NCBI GenBank assembly: GCA_945639195.1
Contig: CALZEE010000008.1
Coordinates: 52,390-116,389 of the forward strand
Length of the DNA stretch: 64,000 bases
Origin: an uncultured Ignatzschineria sp.
GTDB taxonomy: Bacteria > Pseudomonadota > Gammaproteobacteria > Cardiobacteriales > Wohlfahrtiimonadaceae
Direction: 5' to 3'
Below, piece by piece: positions 36,859 through 46,926 of this stretch (the stretch's first letter is position 1; the number at the start of each line of letters is the position of its first letter). Position numbers and translations under genes: made by a program. The notes under the pieces were generated by a model that saw only the letters and a list, made by a program, of their open reading frames with translations, had not been told where the DNA came from and did not search any database.

Positions 36859-37299
36859 TTAGAGATAATACATATAGTTGCCATCTTCGCCTTGGGCTTC
36901 AAGTGCGATATCAGAGAGCTTAATGCCCTTTAAGGTCTTTTCAAGCCCTTCTCGCATCGGTGTATATACCATCTCCACCAAGGCTCGCTCAATTTTTTGG
37001 GATGACTGCTCAACTGTCGCCTCATTATCGGTAAATAGTGCCGGCTCAACGCTATAGAGAATGTCATAAAGCGTAATATCTGCAGGCGCTTTCGTAAGAT
37101 AATAACCCCCTTGCGCACCTTTAATCGAACCCACGACATCCCCACGTCTTAATTCAGAAAAAATACGTTCTAAATAAATCTTCGAGATCTCCAAAGAATC
37201 TGCGATCTCTAATACCGTGATTGTCGGCTGAGATTCATGAACAAGTGCCATCTTTACGAGTGAAGCGAGTGCATAACGAGACTTTGCTGATAATTTCAT
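36859..37299 (-). CDS. Rrf2 family regulator without cysteines, CymR-like
   Basis: A 146-residue winged-helix regulator of the Rrf2 family (KLSAKSRYALASLVKMALVHE, ISKIYLERIFSELRRGDVVGSIKGAQGGYYL). IscR and NsrR bind an Fe-S cluster through three cysteines near residues 92-104; this protein has no cysteine at all, so it cannot be such a sensor. It is divergent from cysK, and Bacillus CymR, a cluster-free Rrf2 protein that senses cysteine by binding CysK, is the obvious analogue. That function is inference. A palindrome over the cysK promoter may be its operator. Confidence 0.8.
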   Translation of the reverse strand: MKLSAKSRYALASLVKMALVHESQPTITVLEIADSLEISKIYLERIFSELRRGDVVGSIKGAQGGYYLTKAPADITLYDILYSVEPALFTDNEATVEQSSQKIERALVEMVYTPMREGLEKTLKGIKLSDIALEAQGEDGNYMYYL

Positions 37300-37344
37300 A
37301 GATCCCTCTTAATGAATATTTAATTGACAACTATTTCTAAATCC

Positions 37345-37381
37345 TGTTAATGTTAACACATTCAGATTAAACATATATTAA
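37345..37381 (+). promoter_or_regulatory. cysK promoter with palindromic operator candidate
   Basis: TTAACA (37353-37358), 17 bases, TATTAA (37376-37381) make a promoter for cysK. The palindrome TGTTAA-TG-TTAACA (37345-37358) covers the -35 and could be the site of the divergent Rrf2 regulator. Confidence 0.5.
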
Positions 37382-37439
37382 AGGTATGCTTATCATTCGT
37401 CAACGAATTTAGCCTATCGATTTTAAAACGGAGATCATT

Positions 37440-38375
37440 ATGGCAACAATCTATGAAAGTTTAACAGACCTTATTGGTAATACACCACTCCTTAAGCTTA
37501 ATCGTTTTTCTAAGCTTCAAGGCCTCGATACCCCAATTATCGCAAAACTTGAGTACCTCAATCCGGCAGGAAGTGTGAAAGATCGTATCGCCTTTGCGAT
37601 GATCGAAACTGCCGAAAAAGCCGGCATTTTAAAAGAAGGTTCGGTCATTATCGAGCCAACAAGTGGTAATACCGGGATTGGACTTGCATCTGTTGCTTCT
37701 GCGAAAGGTTATCGTATTATCCTGACAATGCCGGAAACAATGAGCATTGAGCGTCGCAATCTTTTAAAAGCTTACGGCGCAGAACTCGTCTTAACAGAAG
37801 GGGCGAAAGGCATGAAAGGGGCGATTGCTAAAGCAGATGAACTCGCAAACGAAATCCCTAATGCCGTTGTACTCGGGCAGTTCGTAAACCCGGCAAATCC
37901 TAAAGTCCATAAAGAGACTACGGGGCCTGAAATTTGGAAAGATACCAATGGAAAAGTCGATATCGTCATTGCCGGCATTGGCACAGGCGGTACAATCACC
38001 GGCATTGGTGCGTACCTAAAAGAACAAAACGCCAATATCCAAATCATTGCGGTTGAGCCTGAGTCATCACCAATGCTCTCAAAAGGGACTGCAGGTCCCC
38101 ATAAAATCCAAGGAATTGGCGCTGGCTTTATTCCTGATACGCTCGATACAAAAATCTACGACGAAGTTGTGACAATCTCTGACGCAGGTTCTTTTGAGAT
38201 GGCAAAAGTTGTTGCGGGCACAGAAGGTTTACTGATCGGTATCTCTTCAAGTGCAGCCATCAAGGCTGCTGTTGAAGTTGCGAAACGCCCTGAAAACAGT
38301 GGTAAAAATATTGTGGTCATTCTTCCTGATAGTGGTGAAAAATATCTTTCAACCCCGCTCTTTGAAAAAGAATAA
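37440..38375 (+). CDS. cysK: O-acetylserine sulfhydrylase (cysteine synthase A)
   Basis: PLP enzyme that makes cysteine from O-acetylserine and sulfide. The 311-residue protein has the PLP lysine motif [16 protein letters not shown] (lysine near residue 42), the [11 protein letters not shown] loop that binds the substrate carboxylate, [12 protein letters not shown] for the phosphate, and the C-terminal [13 protein letters not shown]. The length fits CysK rather than CysM or CBS. Divergent from a cysteine-free Rrf2 regulator, which may control it. Strongly expressed type with an own terminator. Confidence 0.96.
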   Translation: MATIYESLTDLIGNTPLLKLNRFSKLQGLDTPIIAKLEYLNPAGSVKDRIAFAMIETAEKAGILKEGSVIIEPTSGNTGIGLASVASAKGYRIILTMPETMSIERRNLLKAYGAELVLTEGAKGMKGAIAKADELANEIPNAVVLGQFVNPANPKVHKETTGPEIWKDTNGKVDIVIAGIGTGGTITGIGAYLKEQNANIQIIAVEPESSPMLSKGTAGPHKIQGIGAGFIPDTLDTKIYDEVVTISDAGSFEMAKVVAGTEGLLIGISSSAAIKAAVEVAKRPENSGKNIVVILPDSGEKYLSTPLFEKE

Positions 38376-38431
38376 TCATCCCCATATATAAAGAGTAGCG
38401 TTTAATACCTCCTTTTAAACGTTGTTTATTT

Positions 38432-38464
38432 CGCCCGGCTAAACCATTAGCTGGGCTTTTTTTA
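38432..38464 (+). terminator. intrinsic terminator of cysK
   Basis: GCCCGGCTAA and TTAGCTGGGC pair around ACCA and run into seven T. Confidence 0.88.
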
Positions 38465-38598
38465 TGGGCATATATTCACACATTTCTTATCGTTATTGTT
38501 AATATATGAAAAGCGAAAGTATATTGTTGAGCCACACTGTCTTTCGCACTAAAGATCGCTATAGTGAATGAAATATTCTCGACAAGGAGTGAGATAAA

Positions 38599-38862
38599 AT
38601 GAGCGATCAAACAGAAACCCTATTCGTTAAAGTCCTAGGATGGATGGCGACAGTAACGGCAATTGGGATGTATGTCTCCTATATTCCCCAAATCATGGAT
38701 AACCTTGCAGGGAGTAAAGGAAACCCCGTTCAACCACTCGTTGCCGGCATTAACTGTACACTGTGGGTTATTTACGGCATTAAACGCCGCGATTATCCGA
38801 TTATGGTCGCCAATGTTCCCGGCATTTTCTTTGGCTTATTTGCTTTCTGGACGGCACTATAG
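38599..38862 (+). CDS. SemiSWEET sugar transporter
   Basis: An 87-residue three-helix half-transporter of the SWEET/MtN3 family, which works as a dimer and carries sugars down their gradient. The PQ motif is visible in GMYVSYIPQIMDN, followed by VAGINCTLWVIYGI and NVPGIFFGLFAFWTAL for helices two and three; the Asn in the third helix binds sugar in known structures. AAGGAG lies upstream. Monocistronic; the sugar is unknown, and few other sugar genes lie nearby apart from rbsK. Confidence 0.9.
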   Translation: MSDQTETLFVKVLGWMATVTAIGMYVSYIPQIMDNLAGSKGNPVQPLVAGINCTLWVIYGIKRRDYPIMVANVPGIFFGLFAFWTAL

Positions 38863-38997
38863 AAATTACGCGTCATTTCACTTTGAAAAAATGAGTGCAT
38901 TTTCTCTAATCTCATGATTTTACAGAACATCTACCACTTAAAATCGGATATATTAATAGATGATGTCCTCAAAACCAAGATAAGGAGAAAATGCGCA

Positions 38998-39489
38998 ATG
39001 CCACTCATCATTGAAGCTATCAAAGAACCTGCATATCCAGCGGTCATTCAATTATTACAAGCAAATTCAGCCTCTCAAAATGGCGGGTTACTCGGAGAGT
39101 TTCCTGCGCCAAAGGTCATGCAGATGATTCAAACATCACTGACAACCATTGTTGCTCGAGAGAACTCACGCATTGCCGGCGTTGTCTTTAGCTTCCCCTT
39201 AAACACGCCACACCTGCCACCACTTGTTGTCGAAATTAACCGATTATTCCCGGCATTAAAAAAAGACCACTGGCTTTATGGTCCTGTTTGTATTGATACT
39301 GATTATCGAGGAAAAAATCTTCTTGCTACGCTTTTTAAGGCGATTTGCAATGAAAACTCCGGCAATCCCATTGCATTCATCAACAAAGACAACATTCGCT
39401 CCATTCGCGCACACGAAAAGCTTGGGATGCAGACAATTGCAGAATTTGATTTTGAAGGAACGCCGTATATTCTTGTATCGCCGTTATAG
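38998..39489 (+). CDS. GNAT family N-acetyltransferase
   Basis: A 163-residue acetyltransferase fold. The acetyl-CoA loop region reads GPVCIDTDYRGKNLLATLF (with the R-G-K of the usual Arg-x-x-Gly-x-Gly/Ala site), and the C-terminal strand-helix reads AFINKDNIRSIRAHEKLGM, typical of GNATs. I use the ATG at 38998 with AAGGAG about 10 bases upstream; an in-frame upstream ATG at 38914 would give 191 residues but lacks a ribosome site. Substrate unknown. Followed by a terminator and tRNA-Ser on the other strand. Confidence 0.85.
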   Translation: MPLIIEAIKEPAYPAVIQLLQANSASQNGGLLGEFPAPKVMQMIQTSLTTIVARENSRIAGVVFSFPLNTPHLPPLVVEINRLFPALKKDHWLYGPVCIDTDYRGKNLLATLFKAICNENSGNPIAFINKDNIRSIRAHEKLGMQTIAEFDFEGTPYILVSPL

Positions 39490-39530
39490 CGCGAAATGGA
39501 GCATTTAATATAATTCCTTCAGACAAAAGA

Positions 39531-39560
39531 AAAAGCTCTTAACTTTCGTTAAGAGCTTTT
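39531..39560. terminator. bidirectional terminator between the GNAT gene and tRNA-Ser
   Basis: AAAAGCTCTTAAC pairs perfectly with GTTAAGAGCTTTT around TTTC; A and T tracts on both sides let it serve the plus-strand GNAT gene and the minus-strand tRNA. Confidence 0.9.
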
Positions 39561-39568
39561 CTTCTATA

Positions 39569-39658
39569 TGGCGGAGGCGGTGGGATTCGAACTCACGAAC
39601 GGTTTAACCCGTTGCCGGTTTTCAAGACCGGTGCCTTCAACCACTCGGCCACGCCTCC
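39569..39658 (-). tRNA. serT: tRNA-Ser(UGA)
   Basis: On the minus strand the 90-base gene starts GGAGGCGTGGCCGAGTGG, has the anticodon TGA in CTTGAAAA, a long variable arm (CGGGTTAAACCG), the T loop GTTCGAATCC and ends CCGCCTCC-GCCA with an encoded CCA. The acceptor stem pairs fully. UGA as anticodon and the long extra arm identify serine. Confidence 0.97.
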
Positions 39659-39735
39659 ATGTAAGAGTTGTTATTATAGAGAAAAATTCTGACTCTGCAA
39701 CTCTTTTTTCATCTTTTTTATCGTTTGATAATTAA

Positions 39736-41175
39736 TTACTCAATTGTCACGATACGGAGGCAGTTTGTACCCCCTTGTTGGAAGTTGAATGAACCAAAGG
39801 TTACTAAGATTCTATCGCCCACCTCTACGGCATCCATGTCTTTCAATACACGAACAATCTGTCTTTGGATCTCATCATCTGGTGATGGTTTGAAATCGTA
39901 GAAAACAGGTTCGACACCGCGGCAAATGGTTAATCGTCCGCAGGTATCTTGATTTCGTGTAATACCGTAAATTGGTAATGACGTCGAAACGCGGCTCATC
40001 AGCAATGCTGTTGTCCCTGTCTCAGTTAAACAAGCAACCGCTTTAATATCGAAGTGATTAGCAAGTACGATAGATGACATCGCAATCGCTTCATCTGTTC
40101 TTTCAAATTTAAACGGTTCATCACGAAGTGAATAACCCCCTTGCATGCCTGCTGAGTCTTCGACTTCACTCTCTGCACCTAAGCAGATTTCAGACATTGC
40201 TTGTACCGTTTTAATAGGGTATTTACCAACCGCTGTTTCTGCTGAAAGCATAACCGCATCTGTACCATCTAATACCGAGTTCGCAACGTCCATGACCTCT
40301 GCACGTGTTGGTGATTGATGTTCAATCATTGATTCCATCATTTGTGTTGCAGTGATCACTGCTTTATCAAGCTGGCGCGCACGTTTAATGAAACGTTTTT
40401 GGACACCCACTAACTTCGCATCACCAATCTCAACACCTAAATCGCCACGCGCAATCATGATCGCATCTGATGCCTCGATGATCTCATCAATATTATCGAG
40501 GGCTTCTGTACGTTCGATTTTAGCAACAATGCCGGCTTTAGAACCCGCCGCCACTAAAAGTTCACGCGCTTCGATAATATCTGCTGCTGTTTTAGGGAAT
40601 GAGACAGCGATAAAGTCTGTATTAAAACCGGCTGCGCAGATTAAGTCTTCTTTATCTTTCTCTGTTAAAGCTGCCGCCGATAAACCGCCCCCTTTCAAGT
40701 TGACGCCTTTACGGTTTGATAAGGGACCTGCAACCACAACTTTCGTCTGAATCTCGCTCTCAGTCACGCCTGTTACATCGACAATCACGTTACCATCATC
40801 TAATAGTAATCTATCGCCAATTTTAACGTCATTCACCAATTCTTTATAAGCAATACCGACGCGTTCAATCGTGCCACCATGCTCGTCTAACTTTGCATCA
40901 AGCGTAAATGCTTGACCTTCTACAAGCTCTACTCTGCCATCAATGAAGTTTTCGATACGAATCTTAGGTCCCTGAAGGTCCGATAAAATCCCAACTCTAA
41001 TACCGAGCTTATCAGCAACGGCTCTTACAGCCTCTGCTCTTGCAATATGCTCTGCATGCTCTCCGTGAGAGAAGTTAAGACGTACGATATTTACGCCCGC
41101 TTTAATGATTCCCTCAAGCACACCTGGTTTATCAGTTGCTGGGCCTAATGTAGCTACAATTTTGGTACGACGCAT
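39736..41175 (-). CDS. pyk: pyruvate kinase
   Basis: Last step of glycolysis: phosphoenolpyruvate plus ADP to pyruvate plus ATP. The 479-residue protein starts RRTKIVATLGPATDKPG, has VNIVRLNFSHGEHAEH, the active-site segment IVAKIERTEALDNIDEII (catalytic lysine near residue 220), MIARGDLGVEI and ATQMMESMI with the metal ligands, and the C-terminal domain ending VTFGSFNFQQGGTNCLRI. The length is that of E. coli PykA. Monocistronic. Only one copy is seen in this window. Confidence 0.96.
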   Translation of the reverse strand: MRRTKIVATLGPATDKPGVLEGIIKAGVNIVRLNFSHGEHAEHIARAEAVRAVADKLGIRVGILSDLQGPKIRIENFIDGRVELVEGQAFTLDAKLDEHGGTIERVGIAYKELVNDVKIGDRLLLDDGNVIVDVTGVTESEIQTKVVVAGPLSNRKGVNLKGGGLSAAALTEKDKEDLICAAGFNTDFIAVSFPKTAADIIEARELLVAAGSKAGIVAKIERTEALDNIDEIIEASDAIMIARGDLGVEIGDAKLVGVQKRFIKRARQLDKAVITATQMMESMIEHQSPTRAEVMDVANSVLDGTDAVMLSAETAVGKYPIKTVQAMSEICLGAESEVEDSAGMQGGYSLRDEPFKFERTDEAIAMSSIVLANHFDIKAVACLTETGTTALLMSRVSTSLPIYGITRNQDTCGRLTICRGVEPVFYDFKPSPDDEIQRQIVRVLKDMDAVEVGDRILVTFGSFNFQQGGTNCLRIVTIE

Positions 41176-41408
41176 CTGTTGTTACTCCTCTTTGCTTTGA
41201 CAAATTCACACTGAAAATAGAAAAGCTCATATCCTAAAGTATAGCGCTATTTTAAAAACTTAGCTCAAGAAATCGGGAGAAAAGCGCCACAAAATCGTTG
41301 TTTCAGCTATAATACAGCTATAGAAAAAATGGATTTCTTTCCAAAACGCATGTGCGCCTATCACAACCTCCTTCGAGCAGAAGCTTATCATTAGAGTATC
41401 TACAGAAT

Positions 41409-42785
41409 ATGACCAATAAAATATTTAATGAAGCCCTCATCGCTAAATACGATAAAGCGGGTCCTCGCTATACTTCTTACCCAACCGCAGTACAATTTAC
41501 TGAGGAATTTGGTAACAAAGAATATATAGAAGCGGCGCAAGCATCTAATGCCAGAAAGAATCCGCTCTCACTCTATTTCCATATTCCATTTTGCGCGACC
41601 GTCTGTTTCTACTGCGGTTGTAACAAAATCATCACCAATAACCGTAAACGCTCACAGCCTTACCTAGATCGCCTCTTTAAAGAAGTGGAGATGCAAGGCA
41701 AGCTCTTTGATAACAGAGCACCGGTAAAACAGCTCCATTGGGGCGGTGGTACACCAACATTCCTCTCACATGATGAGATGCGTGCCTTGATGGATAAAAC
41801 CCGTGAAGAGTTTAATCTCTTACCCAATGACGAAGCGGAGATCTCAATTGAAGTTGATCCCCGTGAAGCGAATGCCGATACGGTACGCTTCCTTCGTGAA
41901 CTTGGTTTTAACCGCTTGAGTATGGGAGTTCAGGACTTTGACGATAAAGTTCAAGTAGCCGTCAACCGTATTCAGCCGAAAGAGATCACTGTTGAGACCT
42001 TAACTGCAGCGAGAGAATCAGGCTTTAGTTCGATCTCTTTAGACCTTATCTATGGCTTACCACTGCAAACGGTTGAAAGTTTCTCTCGTACATTAGAAGA
42101 AGTGATTGAGCTCTCTCCTGATCGTCTCTCTGTCTTTAACTATGCACATATGCCGCATCTCTTTAAAACACAGAAACAGATGAACCCTGCGGATATGCCA
42201 TCACCCCAAGAAAAGCTACTGATTCTTAAACTTGTGATTGAACGCTTAACAGAAGCTGGCTACGTCTATATTGGGATGGATCACTTTGCAAAACCCACAG
42301 ATCAGCTTGCTATCGCACAAAAAGAGGGTCTTCTTTATAGAAACTTCCAAGGTTACAGTACGCATTCAGATTGTGACTTAATTGGCATGGGAATTTCATC
42401 AATCTCTCAAATTGGCGATATCTATGCGCAAAACGCAAAAATCATGCCCCAATATGAAGCGATGATTGATAACAATACATTACCGATTATGCGCGGCGTA
42501 AAACTCACTCAAGATGATCTTCTTCGTCGTCACGTCATTACCGAAGTTATGTGTAACTTAAAGCTCGATCTCGACAAAGTCAGTCACGATTTGGGAATTG
42601 ATGCACGCGAATACTTTAAAGAGGATCTTCCAGCGCTTAATGCAATGCAAGATGATGGATTAATCATTATTGAAAATGATAAATATTATGTACAAGATGC
42701 AGGGCGTTTATTAATCCGCAATATCGGGATGGTTTTTGATGCGTATTTACGTAAAAATGACAATCGTTTCTCTCGCGTTATTTAG
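41409..42785 (+). CDS. hemN: oxygen-independent coproporphyrinogen III oxidase
   Basis: Radical-SAM enzyme that makes protoporphyrinogen IX without oxygen in haem synthesis. The 458-residue protein has the motif FCATVCFYCGCNK near residue 60 (Cys-x3-Cys-x2-Cys-x-Cys; the last cysteine is a HemN trademark), RYTSYPTAVQF near 18, HWGGGTPTFLS and SVFNYAHMPHLFKTQ, all as in E. coli HemN. I use the ATG at 41409 because it matches the known N-terminus; the frame is open to 41352. There is no strong ribosome site at either. Transcribed alone. Confidence 0.95.
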   Translation: MTNKIFNEALIAKYDKAGPRYTSYPTAVQFTEEFGNKEYIEAAQASNARKNPLSLYFHIPFCATVCFYCGCNKIITNNRKRSQPYLDRLFKEVEMQGKLFDNRAPVKQLHWGGGTPTFLSHDEMRALMDKTREEFNLLPNDEAEISIEVDPREANADTVRFLRELGFNRLSMGVQDFDDKVQVAVNRIQPKEITVETLTAARESGFSSISLDLIYGLPLQTVESFSRTLEEVIELSPDRLSVFNYAHMPHLFKTQKQMNPADMPSPQEKLLILKLVIERLTEAGYVYIGMDHFAKPTDQLAIAQKEGLLYRNFQGYSTHSDCDLIGMGISSISQIGDIYAQNAKIMPQYEAMIDNNTLPIMRGVKLTQDDLLRRHVITEVMCNLKLDLDKVSHDLGIDAREYFKEDLPALNAMQDDGLIIIENDKYYVQDAGRLLIRNIGMVFDAYLRKNDNRFSRVI

Positions 42786-42861
42786 ATTGATCATTCATTA
42801 ATTGCTAAAAATACGAACCTAAATCAATAATACGAATAAGGCCATTAAAAAGCCTACTTAT

Positions 42862-42900
42862 CGGGTGTTAAGTCTCTAAAAACAGGGGGCTTAACGCCCG
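42862..42900 (+). terminator. terminator of hemN
   Basis: CGGGTGTTAAG pairs with CTTAACGCCCG around a 17-base loop, then ATTTGCATTT. The T run is short but the stem is stable. Confidence 0.65.
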
Positions 42901-42968
42901 ATTTGCATTTCTGAGTTGCTATAAAAAAAAAGCTATGATAGCTTAAATCTGACCCTATCAGGAGAACA

Positions 42969-43093
42969 AATGGGCGCTTGATACATTGTTTTCAATAAAA
43001 ACAATCATGCAATGTAGGAGCAAAAGGAGGAGCTTCACCGTGGTACAAGTGAAAATTCATAACAAGAAAGATTGGACACTTAATCTCTTTTAA
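42969..43093 (+). other. leader region with two tiny ORFs carrying strong ribosome sites
   Basis: AGGAGAACAA leads a three-codon ORF (MGA, 42970-42981). A hairpin follows (ATTGTTTT/AAAACAAT inside ACATTG/CAATGT, about 42984-43016). Then AAAGGAGG leads a GTG-initiated 17-codon ORF (43040-43093, VQVKIHNKKDWTLNLF). Two good ribosome sites on tiny frames about 340 bases before yjcH suggest a translated leader or small-protein gene. The remaining gap to 43433 is AT-rich without other signals. Confidence 0.4.
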
Positions 43094-43433
43094 CAAAGAA
43101 CTATTTTAGTAACGACTTTAAAAACCCAAAAATAATTTCATTAAAATATTTTAAACCGCAGTAATACTAATATTTATCTTGGTAATCCTCATCGTTTAAA
43201 TTTTATTTTATAAATCCTATTTGAGGAATTTTAAGCGTTTGAAAAAATAAAAAAATTCACCAGCAACCACGCAAGATATGTTCCATTTAAGAACTCTACA
43301 GTAATACTTAACGACTTAAGAATGCCTATCGACATTCTCTAAGTCATTTTGATCTATTGGCAAAATCGATAGCTATCAAAAAAAATAAAAGATTTATAAC
43401 ACCATTACTATCTATATAACGGAGGAGGATATT

Positions 43434-43793
43434 ATGTCCACCAATGCGAATAAGGATGACTACAACCGCGAATATGATGAAATGATCAAAGCGATTGGCA
43501 GTAATCCGAAATTTTATGAAGTTGTCAAAAAGAAACAGCGATTTAGTCTCACGCTTCTTGCGCTTACCTTAGGCCTCTATATTATCCTCATGCTAGCGGT
43601 CGCATTTGCACCGAGCGTCGTAGGAACTCCGATCTCAAAAGGATCAATTACAACATGGGGGATTCCTGCAGGATTCTTCTTGATTATTTGGACAACAATT
43701 TTAACGGGTTACTATATTAACCGTACTAACAAAGTATATGACCCAATGAATGATGCATTATTGAAGGAGACTGCTGATGAAACGCTTAAATAA
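43434..43793 (+). CDS. yjcH: DUF485 membrane protein YjcH
   Basis: A 119-residue protein with two membrane helices ([20 protein letters not shown] near 42-62 and [20 protein letters not shown] near 78-98) and the DUF485 end ([14 protein letters not shown]). It is the usual partner of ActP, whose gene it overlaps by 17 bases; its exact job is unknown, probably support of the permease. GGAGGAGG precedes the ATG. Confidence 0.92.
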   Translation: MSTNANKDDYNREYDEMIKAIGSNPKFYEVVKKKQRFSLTLLALTLGLYIILMLAVAFAPSVVGTPISKGSITTWGIPAGFFLIIWTTILTGYYINRTNKVYDPMNDALLKETADETLK

Positions 43794-45468
43794 ATCACTC
43801 GTGGCAGGCTCTATCCTCCTTACCCCACTGCTCACTAGTGCATTCGCACAGCAAGCCGGCGGTAAGAACTGGACTGCAATTATCATGTTTTTCATCTTTG
43901 TTATTGCAACGCTATATATTACGTTCTGGGCCGCAAATAAAACAAAGTCAGCTTCAGACTTCTACACCGCAGGTGGTGGGTTGTCAGGATTCCAAAATGG
44001 ACTTGCAATTGCCGGAGATTACCTCTCCTCAGCGTCGTTCCTTGGTATCTCTGCAATGGTATTCGCCTCTGGTTATGATGGTTTGATCTACTCATTTGGA
44101 TTCTTTATCGGTTGGCCGGTTATCCTCTTCTTGATGGCTGAACGCTTTAGAAACCTCGGTCGATTCACCTTCGCAGACGTAACGGCTTATCGCTTAAAGC
44201 AAACGCCGATTCGTATCTTAGCGGCATTCTCAACCATGGCAATCGTACTTCTTTACCTCATCGCACAAATGGTGGGTGCAGGTAAACTCATCGAGCTTCT
44301 CTTTGGTCTTGATTATGGCTTTGCTGTAATGATCGTTGGGGTTCTCATGGTGATGTACGTTCTCTTTGGTGGGATGCTTGCGACAACATGGGTACAGATG
44401 ATCAAAGCAGTATTGATTCTCTTTGGTGCAACATTCATGTCAATCGTCGTACTTGCATGGTCAGGCTTTAACTTAGAAGTCCTATTTGCTAAAGCGGTGG
44501 AGAAGAGCCCTGAAGGGATCAAAATCATGAGCCCAGGTCTACGCTTCCCGAACCCAATTGATTCTATCTCTCTTGGGGTTGGTTTAATGTTTGGTACCGC
44601 GGGTCTTCCACATATCTTAATGCGTTTCTTCACGGTTAAAGATGCGAAAGAAGCTCGTAAGTCTGTTCTTTATGCAACGACTTTCATTGGTTACTTCTAC
44701 CTCTTAATGTTCATCATTGGTTTCGGAGCAATCGTTTATGTAATGGGCGTTCCTGAGTATATGACAGGTGATGGTTCACTCATTGGTGGAACAAACATGG
44801 CGGCGATTCACTTAGCACATGCTGTGGGTGGTAACTTATTCTTAGGCTTTATGTCTGCAGTAACATTCGCAACATTAGTCGCAGTTGTTGCAGGATTAAC
44901 GCTCTCGGGCGCATCTGCAATCAGCCATGACATTTACGCAAACGTCATCATGAAAGGGAAACCTGTCATGAAAACTGAGCTTAAGATCTCAAGATACACC
45001 ACGATTGCACTCGGTATCATCGCGATTCTTCTTGGAATCATGTTTGAAAACCAGAACGTTGCGTTCGTTGTAGGTCTTGCATTCTCAATTGGTGCTTCTG
45101 CAAACTTCCCGCTTCTTTTCCTCTCTATGTACTGGAAAAAACTCTCTACACGCGGTGCAGTAATCGGAGGAGCAGCAGGTCTTGCTTCAGCAGTCATTAT
45201 GATTGTTTTAGGTCCTGAAGTTTGGGGTAAAGTATTAGGGAATGGCGATGGTATCCTTCCTTACAACAACCCTGCGCTCTTCTCAATTCCTATCGCATTC
45301 ATCGTGACAATGGTTGTCTCATTAATGGATAACTCTGCAGACGCACAAGCAGAGCGTGCAGTGTTCTCAGCGCAGTATGTGCGTTCACAAGTGGGCGGCG
45401 AAGGTATCGCAGAAGCAATTCAGCAATATCGTCAAGTAAACCATCCTGACTTTGATAAAAAACAATAA
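43777..45468 (+). CDS. actP: cation/acetate symporter
   Basis: Sodium:solute symporter family (SSS) permease for acetate and related short acids. The 563-residue protein starts with a signal-like segment, then [22 protein letters not shown], the SSS motif [32 protein letters not shown] (sodium site) and about thirteen hydrophobic segments; the tail from 540 is cytoplasmic. Length is like E. coli ActP (549). It is cotranscribed with yjcH, but acs (acetyl-CoA synthetase), the third member of the E. coli operon, is missing here. The CoA-transferase at 9 kb could activate the acetate instead. Confidence 0.95.
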   Translation: MKRLNKSLVAGSILLTPLLTSAFAQQAGGKNWTAIIMFFIFVIATLYITFWAANKTKSASDFYTAGGGLSGFQNGLAIAGDYLSSASFLGISAMVFASGYDGLIYSFGFFIGWPVILFLMAERFRNLGRFTFADVTAYRLKQTPIRILAAFSTMAIVLLYLIAQMVGAGKLIELLFGLDYGFAVMIVGVLMVMYVLFGGMLATTWVQMIKAVLILFGATFMSIVVLAWSGFNLEVLFAKAVEKSPEGIKIMSPGLRFPNPIDSISLGVGLMFGTAGLPHILMRFFTVKDAKEARKSVLYATTFIGYFYLLMFIIGFGAIVYVMGVPEYMTGDGSLIGGTNMAAIHLAHAVGGNLFLGFMSAVTFATLVAVVAGLTLSGASAISHDIYANVIMKGKPVMKTELKISRYTTIALGIIAILLGIMFENQNVAFVVGLAFSIGASANFPLLFLSMYWKKLSTRGAVIGGAAGLASAVIMIVLGPEVWGKVLGNGDGILPYNNPALFSIPIAFIVTMVVSLMDNSADAQAERAVFSAQYVRSQVGGEGIAEAIQQYRQVNHPDFDKKQ

Positions 45469-45536
45469 GTCATACAATCATTAAAGACTCTGCGAGGATA
45501 AATCATCCAGATAATATCCTTTAAGAAGTCATAATA

Positions 45537-45569
45537 AACCCCGCCAGAGATTCTCGCGGGGTTTTTCTT
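45537..45569 (+). terminator. intrinsic terminator of yjcH-actP
   Basis: AAACCCCGC and GCGGGGTTT pair around CAGAGATTCTC and lead into a T-rich run. Confidence 0.85.
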
Positions 45570-45736
45570 TTCCCCTTTATCGGAGAGATAAAAGAAAACA
45601 AACAATCCTCCCTCAACAATCTTGTAATAACTCGGTACAATAGTCGGCAAACTCAACATGTCGATATTGCGTGATTCAAGAATGAACAACGAAGCAATAA
45701 GAATCCACAAGCATCTAGAACAAGGACAAATAGTTT

Positions 45737-46588
45737 ATGACTTATTACATTGGCGCTCATGTAAGCGCTGCAGGCGGCGTACAAAACACCGTTAAAAATG
45801 CCCATGAAATTGGCGCAAATGCTTTTGCACTCTTCACCAAGAACAATCGCCGTTGGGAAGGTCCACCCCTTAAAAAGGCAGACATTGAAAGCTATCAACG
45901 CTTCTTAAAAGTTCATGGATTCTCCGCTAAGCATATCTTGCCACATGCGAGTTATCTTATTAATCCGGGGCATCACGATACTGAAGCACTCGAAAAATCA
46001 CGCCATGCACTCCTTGATGAGTTCCAGCGTTGTGAACAACTCGGCATCGAACTCATCAACTTTCATCCGGGAAGCCATCTTAATAAAATGCCGGTCAATG
46101 ATTGCTTAGCGCTCATTGCAGAATCAATCAATATCGTACTCAGCCATACCAAAGGCGTGACTGCGGTCATTGAAAATACCGCCGGACAAGGCACAAACTT
46201 AGGCTTTGATTTCGACCATATCGCGCGCATTATTGAAGATGTAGAAGACAAAACCCGTGTGGGCGTCTGTATCGATACTTGCCATGCTTTCGCCGCAGGT
46301 TATGAGCTCCGAACAGAAGAAGGATGCGATAATACCTTTACAGATTTCGATAAAGTTGTCGGTTTTAACTATCTTCGTGCAATGCATCTTAACGACTCTA
46401 AAGGCGCTTTCGATAGCCGAGTAGATCGTCATCATAGTTTAGGGAAAGGCGAGATTGGTGAAACACCTTTCCGCTATATCATGCAAGATGATCGCTTCCG
46501 TAACATGCCTTTAATTCTTGAAACAATTGAACCAGAGATTTGGAAAGATGAGATCGCATGGCTTCGTTCACTCGAAAAAAGTGCATAA
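45737..46588 (+). CDS. nfo: endonuclease IV
   Basis: Zinc AP endonuclease of base-excision repair, which cuts 5' of abasic sites. The 283-residue TIM barrel starts [14 protein letters not shown], has [17 protein letters not shown] second strand ([11 protein letters not shown]), [46 protein letters not shown] and the final [26 protein letters not shown]; the His/Asp/Glu zinc ligands lie in these blocks. Length as in E. coli (285). It stands alone after the actP terminator. Confidence 0.96.
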   Translation: MTYYIGAHVSAAGGVQNTVKNAHEIGANAFALFTKNNRRWEGPPLKKADIESYQRFLKVHGFSAKHILPHASYLINPGHHDTEALEKSRHALLDEFQRCEQLGIELINFHPGSHLNKMPVNDCLALIAESINIVLSHTKGVTAVIENTAGQGTNLGFDFDHIARIIEDVEDKTRVGVCIDTCHAFAAGYELRTEEGCDNTFTDFDKVVGFNYLRAMHLNDSKGAFDSRVDRHHSLGKGEIGETPFRYIMQDDRFRNMPLILETIEPEIWKDEIAWLRSLEKSA

Positions 46589-46839
46589 TCACAACCCATA
46601 AATTTCCCGTTAGGGGTTTAAATCGCTATTAAATGAATGGTCAAAATAACGATTACAACACATAAAAAAAGATAGTTAATCCAACAGCGCATGAGTGATC
46701 TCGTGCGCTGTTTTACGATTAATTCCCCGATGATCCTATCAATGAAACAGCCATAAAATATTCACGATTCCCCCAAGCTTTCAATCATTCAGCGCCATGT
46801 TTCACGTGAAGCATTTTCTATTATGAAACATTCAATGAT

Positions 46840-46887
46840 AAAAAAGCGCGAGTAATGAGTCCTAAAACTCATTACTCGCGCTTTTTT
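46840..46887. terminator. bidirectional terminator between nfo and rbsK
   Basis: A 21-base perfect stem (AAAAAAGCGCGAGTAATGAGT and complement) around CCTAAA, with A/T tracts at both ends. It would stop transcripts from both convergent genes. Confidence 0.92.
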
Positions 46888-46926
46888 GATCGGTTTTTTT
46901 AAGCGCCGTTTCCGGCATTTTCAAAA

